From an uncultured Bacilli bacterium (GTDB lineage: Bacteria > Bacillota_I > Bacilli_A > RF39 > UBA660), in assembly GCA_934101225.1 (NCBI GenBank), contig CAKOQK010000004.1:1-64000 (forward strand): a stretch of 64,000 nt of DNA. Reading direction: 5' to 3'. The notes beneath the pieces were generated by a model. That model was not told the DNA's origin. It was given only the letters and a program-made list of their open reading frames with translations, and did no database searches. Shown one piece after another: positions 1 to 8,275 of this stretch (within the stretch, counting starts at the first letter, position 1; every line of letters starts with the position of its first letter). The position numbers and the translations under genes were made by a program.

Positions 1-38
1 ATAAAAAATATGGTAAAGTTTAGATAGTAGGTGTTGAT

Positions 39-845
39 ATGAATATATTAGAAAAATTTAGTAATTTATTATCAAGCAATAATAGTGTTAAAACTGAAAT
101 AATTAATAATATATGTAATAAATATAGTATGGAATTTCCTTTTAGTATGGATGATTTTATTAAAATTGATAGATTAGATATTAGTAATATATTAAAAGAA
201 TATGATCAGGATAATTACAATGAATTATTAGATGCTTTTAATATGAATATGACTGTTATTAAAATGTATAATAGTAATCCATCTAGTATGTTTTTTAAAG
301 AAAAATATGAACAAGCAATTCTTTATATAAATAATTTAGTTATTAATATTAATGCTTATTTTTCTAAGATAAATAGTGATATATCTAATGAGATAAAAGA
401 TAAATATAATAAAATTATAACTAAAGATGGAATAAATGATACAATTGCTAATTTAGATGAGTTAGATTCTTTATTAGATTCTTTAAATATTACTTTATAT
501 GAAAAAGGAAAGATTAAACAGGAAGTTGGTAAGTCAAATGTAAGACTGGCGATTACTAATAAAAAGATAAGTGAAGAAGATAAAAAGTTATTTGAAAAGA
601 TAGAGAAAATAATTAAAGATGAATCTAACTTAATAAATGGTGTATCAAAAGATATGATAGAGGATTATATAAATGGTAATTTGGAAGAAGATAATCCTGA
701 TTTAAGAATGGTTACATTAATTACGGGAATGTATAGTGAAATGAATAAAGCTAAAAATAATTTAGGAAATAGTTCATTATATAACTATAGTATTAAACTT
801 ATAAATGAATATATTAATGCTTATGAAAAGTTAAAAGAAGAATAA
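39..845 (+). CDS. Hypothetical cytoplasmic protein (268 aa)
   Basis: I do not recognise this protein. It is acidic, rich in Lys, Asn, Ile and Asp, has no signal peptide or membrane segment, and looks mostly helical. The ATG at 39 follows an AGGTG-like ribosome site about 6 bases upstream. The next gene starts 30 bp after its stop in the same direction and a third follows with an overlap, so the three probably form one operon. The upstream end of the operon lies outside the window. Codon use matches the flanking host genes. Confidence 0.7.
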   Translation: MNILEKFSNLLSSNNSVKTEIINNICNKYSMEFPFSMDDFIKIDRLDISNILKEYDQDNYNELLDAFNMNMTVIKMYNSNPSSMFFKEKYEQAILYINNLVININAYFSKINSDISNEIKDKYNKIITKDGINDTIANLDELDSLLDSLNITLYEKGKIKQEVGKSNVRLAITNKKISEEDKKLFEKIEKIIKDESNLINGVSKDMIEDYINGNLEEDNPDLRMVTLITGMYSEMNKAKNNLGNSSLYNYSIKLINEYINAYEKLKEE

Positions 846-875
846 AAGGTAAATTAAATAGAAAGGGGAATATGT

Positions 876-2723
876 ATGAGTGAGAAAGAGTTTATTATTT
901 CGTTATGTAATAAATATATAGATGATTTAGATAATAATGATAATAATAAAAATGTGTCTTATTTTAAGGATGTATTACATCAAATTAATGAAAATTCTTC
1001 TTATATGTATGATTTTATAATAGGTATTAGTGAAAATTTAATTTTGGAATTATTTAAAGATGATGAAGATAAAAAAGATTTTATGTTAGGGTTTAATGAT
1101 TTAAAGAGTAAGATTATGTCTTTTAATGGTGATAATTCTAGTATTAGGTTAACTGATGATGAAAATAAAATTATAGATAGATTTAAAGAGTTAATAGTTA
1201 GATATGTAAATTCAAGTAGTAGTGATACTGATACTGTTAAAGATTTTATTTTAAGATTAAATAATAATTCTAGTTTGTTAGAAAGTGATTACGACTTGGT
1301 TGAAAAATTAATATATTTATATGAAAAAGATAGTACAGATGCATTATTTGAAGAGGCTATGGATTATTTAAATAGATATAATATTTCTTTAATTAGAAAG
1401 TTTAGTAAGAAAGCAAAGAATCCAGTTAAGTATACTAAAGCTGGGGAATCTAACGCAAATGAAGATAAGGTTAATGAAATCAATGAAGATAATAAAGCAA
1501 ATCCATTTGAAAATATGGTTAGTTTTGAATATGTTCCTAAAGAAAGATCTAGAGTTAATCGTAAGAAAAAAATTGATAAGTTAAAAGAAGATAAGGTAGT
1601 AGATTTTAATAGTTTATTTAGTAAATATAATTTTAATTATGATGATTTACAAACCTATTATAAAAATAAATTAAATAGTTGTGGTATAGAAAAAATTGAA
1701 TCATTTTTAAAATATTTAAATGATAATACTAAATTGAGTGATATAAATAATAATAGTCGTATTTTAGGACTTCTTTTAACAGAATCAAGTAAAGATGCTT
1801 TTGAATATGTTAATAATGTTTTGATAAACAACTATAGTTTTAGCATAGAAGATTTAGATGATGTATTAAAAAGATATACTGCTATTTATTTAGATGGTGG
1901 ATTAGATAATTTTAAAAAAAATGCTGAACTGTTGACATCATGTGGTGTAAAAGAAATAGCTGCAGAGGTTATAAATAATGTTGTGTTTTTTAATAATAAT
2001 TATGATGATAATTATAAAAATTATGTATTTCTTAAGGAAATGGGAATTAACGCTGATGCTATTTTAAAAGATGCTTTAAATGTATTTAGTACTGATTTTG
2101 ATTTATTATGTAAAAATATAAAAGTATTGGATTCATATGGCTTTGATTTAAGAGATGAAGAAGATTTTAAAAGCTTTAGTGTATTATTAATTTTGGATTT
2201 AGCTAAAGCAATAGATATGTTTATAGAAATGGGATATAGTGAGTATATTCATGATAAACCAGAATTAACACTTAGAAATATTAAATCTTTGATTATTAAA
2301 AGAATATTGTTTGCTTATAAGAATGGTTTAGATATGTGGGATAATTATAGTGAAAATTGTCCTTATAAAAAGAATGATAAGTATGAGGAAATGATTAAGA
2401 ATAAGGATGTTCTTGATGAAAAAGAAATAGATTTATTAATTAAAGAGTATCCTATTTTGTCTTTGCTTGATTCTGGTATGCGTATTACAACTTTTAATGA
2501 TCCTTATTTTGGAAGTATTAGAAGAAAAACAGAGTTTGTTTTTGATAATAAGATTGTTTCAAGAATTAAAACGTATAGTATATTTAAATGTTTAATAACA
2601 AATGGGGTAAATGAACAGGAAGCTTTACTTTATGCTTTATCATATAATATGGATTTAAATATGGCTGAATATGAAAGCTTAAAAAAAGTTGTTTATAGAG
2701 ATAATGAGGTTAGTACATTATGA
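876..2723 (+). CDS. Hypothetical large helical protein (615 aa)
   Basis: Function unknown. The protein has an N-terminal helical segment (about residues 1-170), a charged low-complexity linker rich in Asn, Glu and Lys (about 185-250), and a C-terminal helical region of about 350 residues with repeated Leu/Ile/Tyr-rich helices that could be a helical-repeat fold. No signal peptide or membrane helix is seen. A clear AAAGGGG ribosome site precedes ATG 876. The stop codon TGA (2721-2723) overlaps the start of the next gene, so the two are translationally coupled. This overlap also shows that TGA is a stop in this host. Confidence 0.7.
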   Translation: MSEKEFIISLCNKYIDDLDNNDNNKNVSYFKDVLHQINENSSYMYDFIIGISENLILELFKDDEDKKDFMLGFNDLKSKIMSFNGDNSSIRLTDDENKIIDRFKELIVRYVNSSSSDTDTVKDFILRLNNNSSLLESDYDLVEKLIYLYEKDSTDALFEEAMDYLNRYNISLIRKFSKKAKNPVKYTKAGESNANEDKVNEINEDNKANPFENMVSFEYVPKERSRVNRKKKIDKLKEDKVVDFNSLFSKYNFNYDDLQTYYKNKLNSCGIEKIESFLKYLNDNTKLSDINNNSRILGLLLTESSKDAFEYVNNVLINNYSFSIEDLDDVLKRYTAIYLDGGLDNFKKNAELLTSCGVKEIAAEVINNVVFFNNNYDDNYKNYVFLKEMGINADAILKDALNVFSTDFDLLCKNIKVLDSYGFDLRDEEDFKSFSVLLILDLAKAIDMFIEMGYSEYIHDKPELTLRNIKSLIIKRILFAYKNGLDMWDNYSENCPYKKNDKYEEMIKNKDVLDEKEIDLLIKEYPILSLLDSGMRITTFNDPYFGSIRRKTEFVFDNKIVSRIKTYSIFKCLITNGVNEQEALLYALSYNMDLNMAEYESLKKVVYRDNEVSTL

Positions 2724-3013
2724 TAGATTATTTAGAAGAATATATTACTTTAGAAGAATTAAAAGTTGTAAAATATAATTTTAGTAGTCAAGATAAGAAT
2801 AATTTTAATTATTATGAGCAAAATATTAGAGAAGTGCTAGATTATTTGAGGAGTATTGGAGTTGTTAATTTCAAGGATATTTTGTTATATAGAAAAGATA
2901 TTTGTTTAAAGAATTTAGATATTCTTAAAGATGAGATTAATAAAATAAATAAGAATTTAATGGTTTATTTATTTAATAACGATATTTCTAATTTAATAAA
3001 TTTAAATATTTAA
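2720..3013 (+). CDS. Hypothetical small protein (97 aa)
   Basis: A small, charged, probably all-helical protein with no recognisable family motif. It starts in an ATGA overlap with the preceding gene, which supports it as a real, co-translated gene. Its stop lies only a few bases before the CIRCE operator of the heat-shock gene. It is the last member of the unknown three-gene operon. Confidence 0.6.
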   Translation: MIDYLEEYITLEELKVVKYNFSSQDKNNFNYYEQNIREVLDYLRSIGVVNFKDILLYRKDICLKNLDILKDEINKINKNLMVYLFNNDISNLINLNI

Positions 3014-3020
3014 AAATATT

Positions 3021-3062
3021 TTAGCACTTTCACTTGACAAGTGCTAATTAGAGTGGTATAAC
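3021..3062 (+). promoter_or_regulatory. CIRCE operator overlapping a sigma-A-type promoter
   Basis: TTAGCACTT (3021-3029), a 9-base spacer, and AAGTGCTAA (3039-3047) form a perfect 9-bp inverted repeat that matches the CIRCE element bound by HrcA. A -35 box TTGACA (3034-3039) lies inside the operator, and a -10 box TATAAC (3057-3062) follows after exactly 17 bp. HrcA binding would therefore block polymerase directly. The target is the Hsp20 gene starting at 3093. Confidence 0.93.
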
Positions 3063-3092
3063 TATAATTGTGAAAGGAAGAGTGATTAGATT

Positions 3093-3485
3093 ATGAATAT
3101 AATCCCAAGAGGTTTTTTCTTCGATGATGATTTAGATGATTTCTTTAAACCAGTTGTAAGAAAAAATGATGTAAAATGTGATATCTATGAGGAGGATGGT
3201 ATGTACCATGTAGAAATGGATGTACCGGGATACGATAAGAAAGATATTAAATTAGAAGTTAAAGATGGTTATTTAACTGTTAGTGCTTCTAAGGAGAAAA
3301 AAGAAAAAGAAACTAAGAAAAATTATATTAGAAAAGAAAGAACAATCGGTTCATTTAGTAGATCCTTTGCTTTAGGTGATATTGATGTTGATAAAATAGA
3401 TGCTAAATTTGAAAATGGTATCTTAAATATTACTATTCCTAAAGAAGAAAAAGTTGAAGCTAAGAAAACTATTGAAATTAAATAA
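3093..3485 (+). CDS. hsp20: Small heat-shock protein, Hsp20/alpha-crystallin family
   Basis: An ATP-independent holdase chaperone that binds unfolding proteins. The 130-residue length is typical of bacterial small heat-shock proteins. The alpha-crystallin domain spans about residues 28-120, with the characteristic strands around DVPGYDKKDIKLEV and the late motif FENGILNITIPK (the family's A-x-x-x-N-G-V-L signature). The N terminus, with MNIIPRGFFFDDD, resembles the disordered substrate-binding arm. Expression should be heat inducible through the CIRCE/HrcA operator directly upstream. A terminator follows the gene, so it is monocistronic. Confidence 0.95.
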   Translation: MNIIPRGFFFDDDLDDFFKPVVRKNDVKCDIYEEDGMYHVEMDVPGYDKKDIKLEVKDGYLTVSASKEKKEKETKKNYIRKERTIGSFSRSFALGDIDVDKIDAKFENGILNITIPKEEKVEAKKTIEIK

Positions 3486-3490
3486 TTATG

Positions 3491-3517
3491 AAAGTGCTCG
3501 AAAGGGTGCTTTTTTTA
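3491..3517 (+). terminator. Rho-independent terminator after hsp20
   Basis: AAAGTGCTC (3491-3499) pairs with GGGTGCTTT (including G-U pairs) around a GAAA tetraloop and is followed by a T run. Confidence 0.8.
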
Positions 3518-3708
3518 GTGAAGTAATTTATAAATGTTGATATATATTTGATATTAATAATAATGAATGATTAGGGTGTATGTTAATATAGTTAATTATT
3601 AGAAAATGTATGAAAATAGATGTAAATAAATGTATTTATTTATTGATAAGATATTGATTATAAATGATTTTTTTTGTTAAAATTAAGATAGTAATAGAGG
3701 AGTTTGTG

Positions 3709-5013
3709 ATGAAAGAAGATTTGAATTTATTAGAAAATAATAATGATTTTAAAGAAATTGTTAATAAAAAAGGGAGTAATGTTGGTATGCTTATAGTAAT
3801 TATCGTTTTATTTTTGTTGATGATTGGACTTGGTGTTGGTGGTTATATTTTTTACAAATTTAATAATTCACCTAAAGTTTTATTTGTTAAAACACTTAGT
3901 AAGTATACTTTATTAAAGAATGATAGTAATGATTTAATTAATTTTTTATCTAAACTTAAAGATGGTTATACAATTTCGATTAATAATAATGTTAAAATAA
4001 AAAGTGATAAAGAAGAAATTATGAATGCATTAGTTAATATTAAATTAACTAACAATTTTGAAAAGAAATTAGCAAATTTAGATATAAATTTTGATGATAA
4101 TAATGGAAGCGTTATTAATTTTAATTCTTTAATGGAAGAAAATAGAACATATTTAAAACTTAATGATATTTTTGATAAATATTATTATTTGGATGAAGAT
4201 AATTCTTCATTGTTTGAGGATAGTGAAATTGTTGATGATAGTAAGTTAATAGAGGTTATTTCTAATTCTTTTAGTAGTTATTTTACTGATGATAAATTTT
4301 CAAAAGAAAATGTAGATGACAATGTTAAAATAACTGTTGGTTTAAGTGATAAAGATTTTTATGATTTAATTAATTTGATTGTTAATGATTTAAAAAATAG
4401 TAAAGTATTAGAGGCTTATGCTAGTAAAGAACTTACTATTGAAGATATTTATAAGGGATTGGATGATTTTATTAGTGAACTTAAAAATGAATTAAATTTA
4501 GAAAGTAAGGATATTACATATAGCTATAGTATTTATGAAAAAAATAATAAATTAATTAAGCAAGAACTTAGTATTAGAGATGTTTTAGTATCAATTGAAG
4601 GTGATACTAAAGGAAATATTTATGTCTATAATGAGGGAAAGATAGTTTTAACTGGAAATTATAATAAAAATTATCTTAAGTTATCCTATGAAGAAGATGG
4701 TGTAAATCTTAATTTAAGTATAGATTATAAAAATAATACTTCAGCTAGTGAACTTGATTCTAACTATAATATTGTACTAAGAATAAATGAATTAACTATA
4801 AGTGATTATGTTAAGTTAAATATTAATGATAATAAAGAAATATTAGAAATTGATAAAGAAAATTCGAAAAAGATTGACGATATAACTGTTGAGGAAGAAG
4901 AACAAATTTATAATAAGTTTTTTGAAATTCCTCTTATTTCTTCTTATATGAATATGTATGGTAATATGATTAAATCAAGTGATTTAAATTATGATTTAAA
5001 TACAGAAATGTAG
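3709..5013 (+). CDS. Membrane-anchored protein with large extracytoplasmic domain (434 aa)
   Basis: Function unknown. About 30 cytoplasmic residues are followed by one strongly hydrophobic helix (about residues 25-50, within VGMLIVIIVLFLLMIGLGVG) and then about 380 polar residues with alternating strand-like segments, so the bulk lies outside the membrane. I chose ATG 3709 because an AGAGGA ribosome site lies 8 bases before it; a longer reading from 3664 has no such site. The gene stands alone between the hsp20 terminator and the tRNA. Confidence 0.75.
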   Translation: MKEDLNLLENNNDFKEIVNKKGSNVGMLIVIIVLFLLMIGLGVGGYIFYKFNNSPKVLFVKTLSKYTLLKNDSNDLINFLSKLKDGYTISINNNVKIKSDKEEIMNALVNIKLTNNFEKKLANLDINFDDNNGSVINFNSLMEENRTYLKLNDIFDKYYYLDEDNSSLFEDSEIVDDSKLIEVISNSFSSYFTDDKFSKENVDDNVKITVGLSDKDFYDLINLIVNDLKNSKVLEAYASKELTIEDIYKGLDDFISELKNELNLESKDITYSYSIYEKNNKLIKQELSIRDVLVSIEGDTKGNIYVYNEGKIVLTGNYNKNYLKLSYEEDGVNLNLSIDYKNNTSASELDSNYNIVLRINELTISDYVKLNINDNKEILEIDKENSKKIDDITVEEEEQIYNKFFEIPLISSYMNMYGNMIKSSDLNYDLNTEM

Positions 5014-5100
5014 TTAAGTTTTGAAATTTTTAAAATTTTGGTTGTATCTATTATTATGGTTGTGATATATTAATGGTGTTATATTTTTAACATTATTAAT

Positions 5101-5176
5101 GGCCTGTTGGTGAAATGGTTAACACATAGCCCTCTCAAGGCTACATTTATGGGTTCGAACCCCATACAGGTCACCA
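5101..5176 (+). tRNA. tRNA-Glu, anticodon CTC, CCA encoded
   Basis: A full cloverleaf can be drawn: acceptor GGCCTGT with ACAGGTC, D stem GTG/CAC, anticodon stem TAGCC/GGCTA with loop CTCTCAA, a 5-base variable loop, T stem ATGGG/CCCAT with loop TTCGAAC, discriminator A and encoded CCA. The anticodon at loop positions 34-36 is CTC, reading GAG. The short variable loop rules out Leu or Ser. Its last 16 bases are the left attachment core of the prophage, and integration leaves the tRNA intact. Confidence 0.95.
5161..5176 (+). other. attL core (3' end of tRNA-Glu)
   Basis: CCCATACAGGTCACCA is identical to 39535-39550. The match stops exactly at both edges. It covers the 3' half of the T stem, the acceptor strand and CCA, the usual target of tRNA-directed tyrosine integrases. 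Confidence 0.93.
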
Positions 5177-5187
5177 ATAAAGTTGAT

Positions 5188-5213
5188 AAAAAGCCTTAAT
5201 TTAAGGTTTTTTT
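5188..5213 (+). terminator. Terminator downstream of tRNA-Glu, supplied by the prophage
   Basis: CCTTA and TAAGG pair around ATT, extended by flanking A-T and G-U pairs, and run into a stretch of seven T. It lies inside the phage side of attL and so replaces the host terminator that was displaced to 39565. Confidence 0.7.
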
Positions 5214-5234
5214 AGTTTTTATAATTTAAAATTT

Positions 5235-5287
5235 ATGGTAATTTTCCATGTTTTCCACCTGCTCCGTGGTAATTTCATGGTAATTTT
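5235..5287 (+). repeat. Three ATGGTAATTTT-type repeats beside attL (putative integrase arm sites)
   Basis: ATGGTAATTTT occurs at 5235-5245 and 5277-5287, with a near copy GTGGTAATTT at 5266-5275. The same motif occurs twice beside attR (39467-39489). Short repeats flanking the core on both sides fit arm-type binding sites of a tyrosine integrase of the Tn916/lambda kind. The role is inferred from position. Confidence 0.65.
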
Positions 5288-5289
5288 GT

Positions 5290-6411
5290 TTATAGAAATT
5301 TGTCGGTTGTTTTTGCTATTTCTTTTCTTATTTTATTTTCTAAATGACCATATTTGTTAACTGTTGTTGCATAATTACTATGGCCAAGTCTTTTTGAAAT
5401 ATGATATAATTTCCAACCATCAGCCATCATTAATGCAACATAAGTATGTCTAAGATCATACATTCTTATTCTAGGAACATTTGCTAAATCACAATATTTG
5501 TAAAATGCCTTCCTTAAAGATACATCACTATATGGTCTATTTGTATTATAATTATAAAATATCAAATCTTTAATATTTATTTGTTTTGAAATTAAATATT
5601 CTTTGTACTTTTGTAATTCTTGAATTAATTTTGGCGATACATCAACAATTCTATCAGAAGAGTAGGTTTTTGTTGATGATAAAAAATCATTTGATTTTGT
5701 ATCATAATTAATGGAATGCGAAATTTGAATTGTGCAATGTGCTTCATTAATTGAGTTCCAAGTGAGAGCCCTTGATTCGCCAATCCTGTCGCCTAGATAT
5801 AAACCAAGTAACGTTAATATTTTAGTTCTAAGACCAATTTCAGAAGTATCATTTTCTATATAGGAAATAAATTTTGAAAATTCTTCAATAGACCAATATT
5901 TCATTTCAACCTTAGGAACTTTAATATATTTGATATTGGTTGTTGGGCTTTTAGATATTATTTCTTTGACATTCTCACACCAATTAAAAAATGCTCTTAG
6001 ATGTTTTAATATTTCGTTTTTTTGTTTATTGGTCGTATTTTGAGAATTGATGAAATCGATTATATTTTCTTTTAATATATTATTAATTTTTTTATTTTCT
6101 AATTCTTTATAATAACAATCATAAAATAATTTTTTCTTTTTTAATGTATTATATGATAATTTCATTACTTCTTTACAATAAAACAAATATTCTTTCCAAA
6201 GATCTTTAAATATATAAGAGCTATTGTCTGATTTAGTATTTTTAATATTCAATTCTAATTTAGCTTTATAATCTTTTGCAAATTTTATATCATATATTTT
6301 TTTGCCATCTATTTTTGAAATAGTAGTATTATTATGCCTAATGACATAATTACCATTTTTTGTATGTCTATATATATTATCATATCTTGTTTTTTCGTAT
6401 ATTTTATCCAT
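5290..6411 (-). CDS. int: Tyrosine site-specific integrase of the prophage
   Basis: Catalyses integration and excision at the tRNA-Glu attachment site. The 373 residues show an N-terminal arm-binding-like region (1-60), a SAM-like core-binding domain (about 65-165) and a catalytic domain (about 170-365). Visible catalytic residues are Arg in GDRIGE, Lys in the SSTKTYSSD hairpin, the DLRHTY box, LGHSNYATT, and the nucleophile Tyr in VNKYGH. The gene sits right next to attL and points toward it, the standard arrangement. A 24-bp sequence upstream of its promoter region is repeated upstream of the excisionase-like gene at 8559. Confidence 0.95.
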   Translation of the reverse strand: MDKIYEKTRYDNIYRHTKNGNYVIRHNNTTISKIDGKKIYDIKFAKDYKAKLELNIKNTKSDNSSYIFKDLWKEYLFYCKEVMKLSYNTLKKKKLFYDCYYKELENKKINNILKENIIDFINSQNTTNKQKNEILKHLRAFFNWCENVKEIISKSPTTNIKYIKVPKVEMKYWSIEEFSKFISYIENDTSEIGLRTKILTLLGLYLGDRIGESRALTWNSINEAHCTIQISHSINYDTKSNDFLSSTKTYSSDRIVDVSPKLIQELQKYKEYLISKQINIKDLIFYNYNTNRPYSDVSLRKAFYKYCDLANVPRIRMYDLRHTYVALMMADGWKLYHISKRLGHSNYATTVNKYGHLENKIRKEIAKTTDKFL

Positions 6412-6481
6412 TTTTACCCTTTCTTTCTTGTTATTAAATGATAATTTTAGTATAATAAGACATAGAAAAACATTAAAAAAA

Positions 6482-6505
6482 TTCTTAAACTAGTTGTGTG
6501 GTTTA
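6482..6505 (-). repeat. 24-bp inverted-repeat copy upstream of integrase
   Basis: Read on the minus strand, this matches 8523-8546 at 22 of 24 positions (shared TAAACCACACAACT, two differences, then TTTAAGAA). It lies about 70 bp upstream of the integrase start. The partner lies just upstream of a putative excisionase gene in the same orientation relative to that gene, suggesting a shared regulatory or protein-binding site. Confidence 0.75.
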
Positions 6506-6566
6506 ATTTTATATAAGTTTTTCTATTTATGATAGTACTTATTGCCGTAGGTGCTATCTTTTTTAT

Positions 6567-6821
6567 TTATTTTATATTCCAACTGTTTCCACAATTTTGG
6601 CAAACAGCTTTTTTTGTTTCAATATTGATTGTTTTATATTTTTTACCAATACCAAATACTTTAAATATTAAAGCAGGTAGAGTAAAAAATAACCATTTAA
6701 AAAGTCCCCACAACCATCCAATAGTTATCCACCATAAAAAACTATGATGTTTTTTTACTAATTTGATTTTATTAACTACTTGTATTGATATGTTTTCACT
6801 TCCACATTTAGAACATTTCAT
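6567..6821 (-). CDS. Zinc-ribbon membrane protein (84 aa)
   Basis: The N terminus has CSKCGSEN and the C terminus CQNCGNSW, which together make a four-cysteine zinc ribbon split by a hydrophobic central segment (about residues 28-58) able to form one or two membrane helices. A strong GGAGGTG ribosome site precedes the start at 6821. It lies in the lysogeny module between integrase and repressor, where superinfection-exclusion or accessory genes are common. The specific role is unknown. An opposite-strand reading frame here is its shadow. Confidence 0.75.
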   Translation of the reverse strand: MKCSKCGSENISIQVVNKIKLVKKHHSFLWWITIGWLWGLFKWLFFTLPALIFKVFGIGKKYKTINIETKKAVCQNCGNSWNIK

Positions 6822-6883
6822 GTTTTCACCTCCAATACTTCTTATTTATAAAAATATCTATACTAGCATATTTTTAATCAAAA

Positions 6884-7078
6884 TTATTTTTTCTTCTTGT
6901 TCTTTGATGTAATTATAATTTTTTTATTAATTTTATCAATTTCACTATCTATTGTTAGTTTTTGATATATTAAATCTAAATAATCAAGTTGTTCTTTATT
7001 TAATTTATTAAAATTATGTATAGCGTCAGCAAGTTGGCTAGCAACTTTTTCAGTCTCATGTTTTTCTAAATCTGTCAT
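6884..7078 (-). CDS. Small helical phage protein downstream of cI (64 aa)
   Basis: A short, charged, helical protein with a basic tail (KNKKKK) and no known motif. Its ATG at 7078 overlaps the stop codon of the repressor gene by one base (TAATG), so it is probably expressed with the repressor in the lysogen. An AGAGGA ribosome site lies about 10 bases upstream, within the end of cI. Confidence 0.55.
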   Translation of the reverse strand: MTDLEKHETEKVASQLADAIHNFNKLNKEQLDYLDLIYQKLTIDSEIDKINKKIIITSKNKKKK

Positions 7079-7737
7079 TATAATCTTGTCCTCTTTTCCC
7101 TAGCTACACCAACAATTTTAACAGGTAAACTTGCAATTTGTTCTTTATTATAAAATGTTGGTTGAAAATTATCACTATTATTTAAATTTAGAGGTACGAG
7201 TGTAATACCATTATCGGTTATGGTAACATTTTTAAATGTAGCATCAAATCCATTTACCATAACAGCACAATCTTTTTTTTGCGCTGTTAAGAAATCTTCA
7301 ATATGTTCAAAAATAACTATATCATTCTCATTGTATTTTGGATACATACTATCGCCACTTATTTTTAAACCGTAATATGATTTTCCACCTTTTATCCATT
7401 CTTTTGGTATATCAACATATTCAATTATATCAGTTTGAGCTTCTATTGCTGTTCCAGCTTTGATAGTACTTAATACAGGTATTTGTATGGTATCAGTTTG
7501 AATATCAATTAACGAAGCATTATCAAAAGACAATGGTGGAAAAAAATCATTAATAGATACTCTAAAATATTCTGCTAATTTAAATAAAATATCTTGATTT
7601 GTTTTTCTATCTCCAATTTCATATCGTGAAATTGTTTGAGGAGTAGTATTTAAATATTCTGCCACTTCTTCTTGAGTAAGATTCTTTTGCTCTCTGAAAT
7701 TTCTTATTTTATTTCCAATATATTTATTTATATCCAT
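7078..7737 (-). CDS. cI: CI-like repressor, XRE helix-turn-helix plus S24 (LexA-type) peptidase
   Basis: Maintains lysogeny by binding the operators in the divergent intergenic region. Residues about 5-60 are an XRE-type helix-turn-helix (LTQEEVAEYLNTTPQTISRYE). Residues about 85-215 are the LexA/UmuD-type autoproteolysis domain, with an Ala-Gly cleavage site (IKAGTA), the catalytic Ser in SGDSMYP and the Lys in ATFKN. The complete Ser/Lys dyad implies RecA-stimulated self-cleavage, so SOS induction is expected. An AAAGGAG site precedes the start. It is divergent to the Cro-like gene. Confidence 0.95.
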   Translation of the reverse strand: MDINKYIGNKIRNFREQKNLTQEEVAEYLNTTPQTISRYEIGDRKTNQDILFKLAEYFRVSINDFFPPLSFDNASLIDIQTDTIQIPVLSTIKAGTAIEAQTDIIEYVDIPKEWIKGGKSYYGLKISGDSMYPKYNENDIVIFEHIEDFLTAQKKDCAVMVNGFDATFKNVTITDNGITLVPLNLNNSDNFQPTFYNKEQIASLPVKIVGVAREKRTRL

Positions 7738-7775
7738 CTATGTTTTCTCCTTTCAAAAATATAATAGCATAATTT

Positions 7776-7847
7776 ACACCAAAATGGAACAAAAAGTTAA
7801 AAAATAGTAAAAAAAGTATTGACCTAACACCGAAGCGGTGATAAGAT
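7776..7847. promoter_or_regulatory. Genetic-switch region: divergent promoters and CACC-N5-GGTG operators
   Basis: A rightward promoter has -35 TTGACC (7819-7824), 17 bp, -10 TAAGAT (7842-7847). Between the boxes sits the perfect palindrome CACCGAAGCGGTG (7828-7840). A half-conserved copy, CACCAAAATGG, lies at 7777-7787 in the leftward promoter region, upstream of the cI start. A third, fully symmetric copy (CACCAAAATGGTG) lies inside the cro-like gene at 8074-8086. These are likely CI/Cro operators. Confidence 0.75.
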
Positions 7848-7881
7848 TAAAGTGCAATAAGGAAAGGAGAGTGAAATAAAA

Positions 7882-8115
7882 ATGCAAAGTAAATTATTAT
7901 TACTAAGAAAAGATAAAAAGGTCACTCAAGCAAAATTAGCCGAAATATTGGGAATTACTACAAAACAATATGGTGCCAAAGAGTCTGGTAAAGTGAAGTT
8001 TAATGGTGATGAAATGTTTAAAATAGCTGAATACTTTGATACAAAAATAGATGATATTTTTTTACCCACTAATCACCAAAATGGTGAATTAATAAAAGAA
8101 AATATTAATGAATAG
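7882..8115 (+). CDS. Cro-like XRE-family regulator (77 aa)
   Basis: A single helix-turn-helix domain (about residues 5-60, KVTQAKLAEILGITTKQYGAKE) without a peptidase domain. It is divergent from cI and the first rightward gene, so it is the probable lytic-switch repressor. It starts after a GAAAGGAGAG ribosome site. A putative operator palindrome overlaps codons near its C terminus (8074-8086), which may make transcription through the gene self-limiting. Confidence 0.85.
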   Translation: MQSKLLLLRKDKKVTQAKLAEILGITTKQYGAKESGKVKFNGDEMFKIAEYFDTKIDDIFLPTNHQNGELIKENINE

Positions 8116-8126
8116 GAGGAGGACAC

Positions 8127-8258
8127 ATGAATCAAGATAGAAAAATAACTTTAGGAGATTTACAGGAACAAGTTATTATGTATTTATATAACAAAAATGA
8201 AAGAAAATTAGTTTTAAATACAGAAGATGTTAAATTAGTTGAAATTTTATTTAGATAA
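8127..8258 (+). CDS. Small phage protein (43 aa)
   Basis: Short reading frame beginning MNQDRKITLGDLQEQV, preceded by an excellent GGAGGAGG ribosome site and 11 bp after the cro-like stop. No domain recognised. The ribosome site and spacing support it as a real gene in the early operon. Confidence 0.6.
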   Translation: MNQDRKITLGDLQEQVIMYLYNKNERKLVLNTEDVKLVEILFR

Positions 8259-8275
8259 AAAGACTAGAATTAAAT

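Noticed and set aside
6529..6747. 72-codon plus-strand frame with hydrophobic start
   Set aside because: It lies opposite the zinc-ribbon gene at 6567-6821, which has a GGAGGTG site and two CxxC pairs; the plus-strand frame has no ribosome site and mirrors the hydrophobic centre of the real gene.
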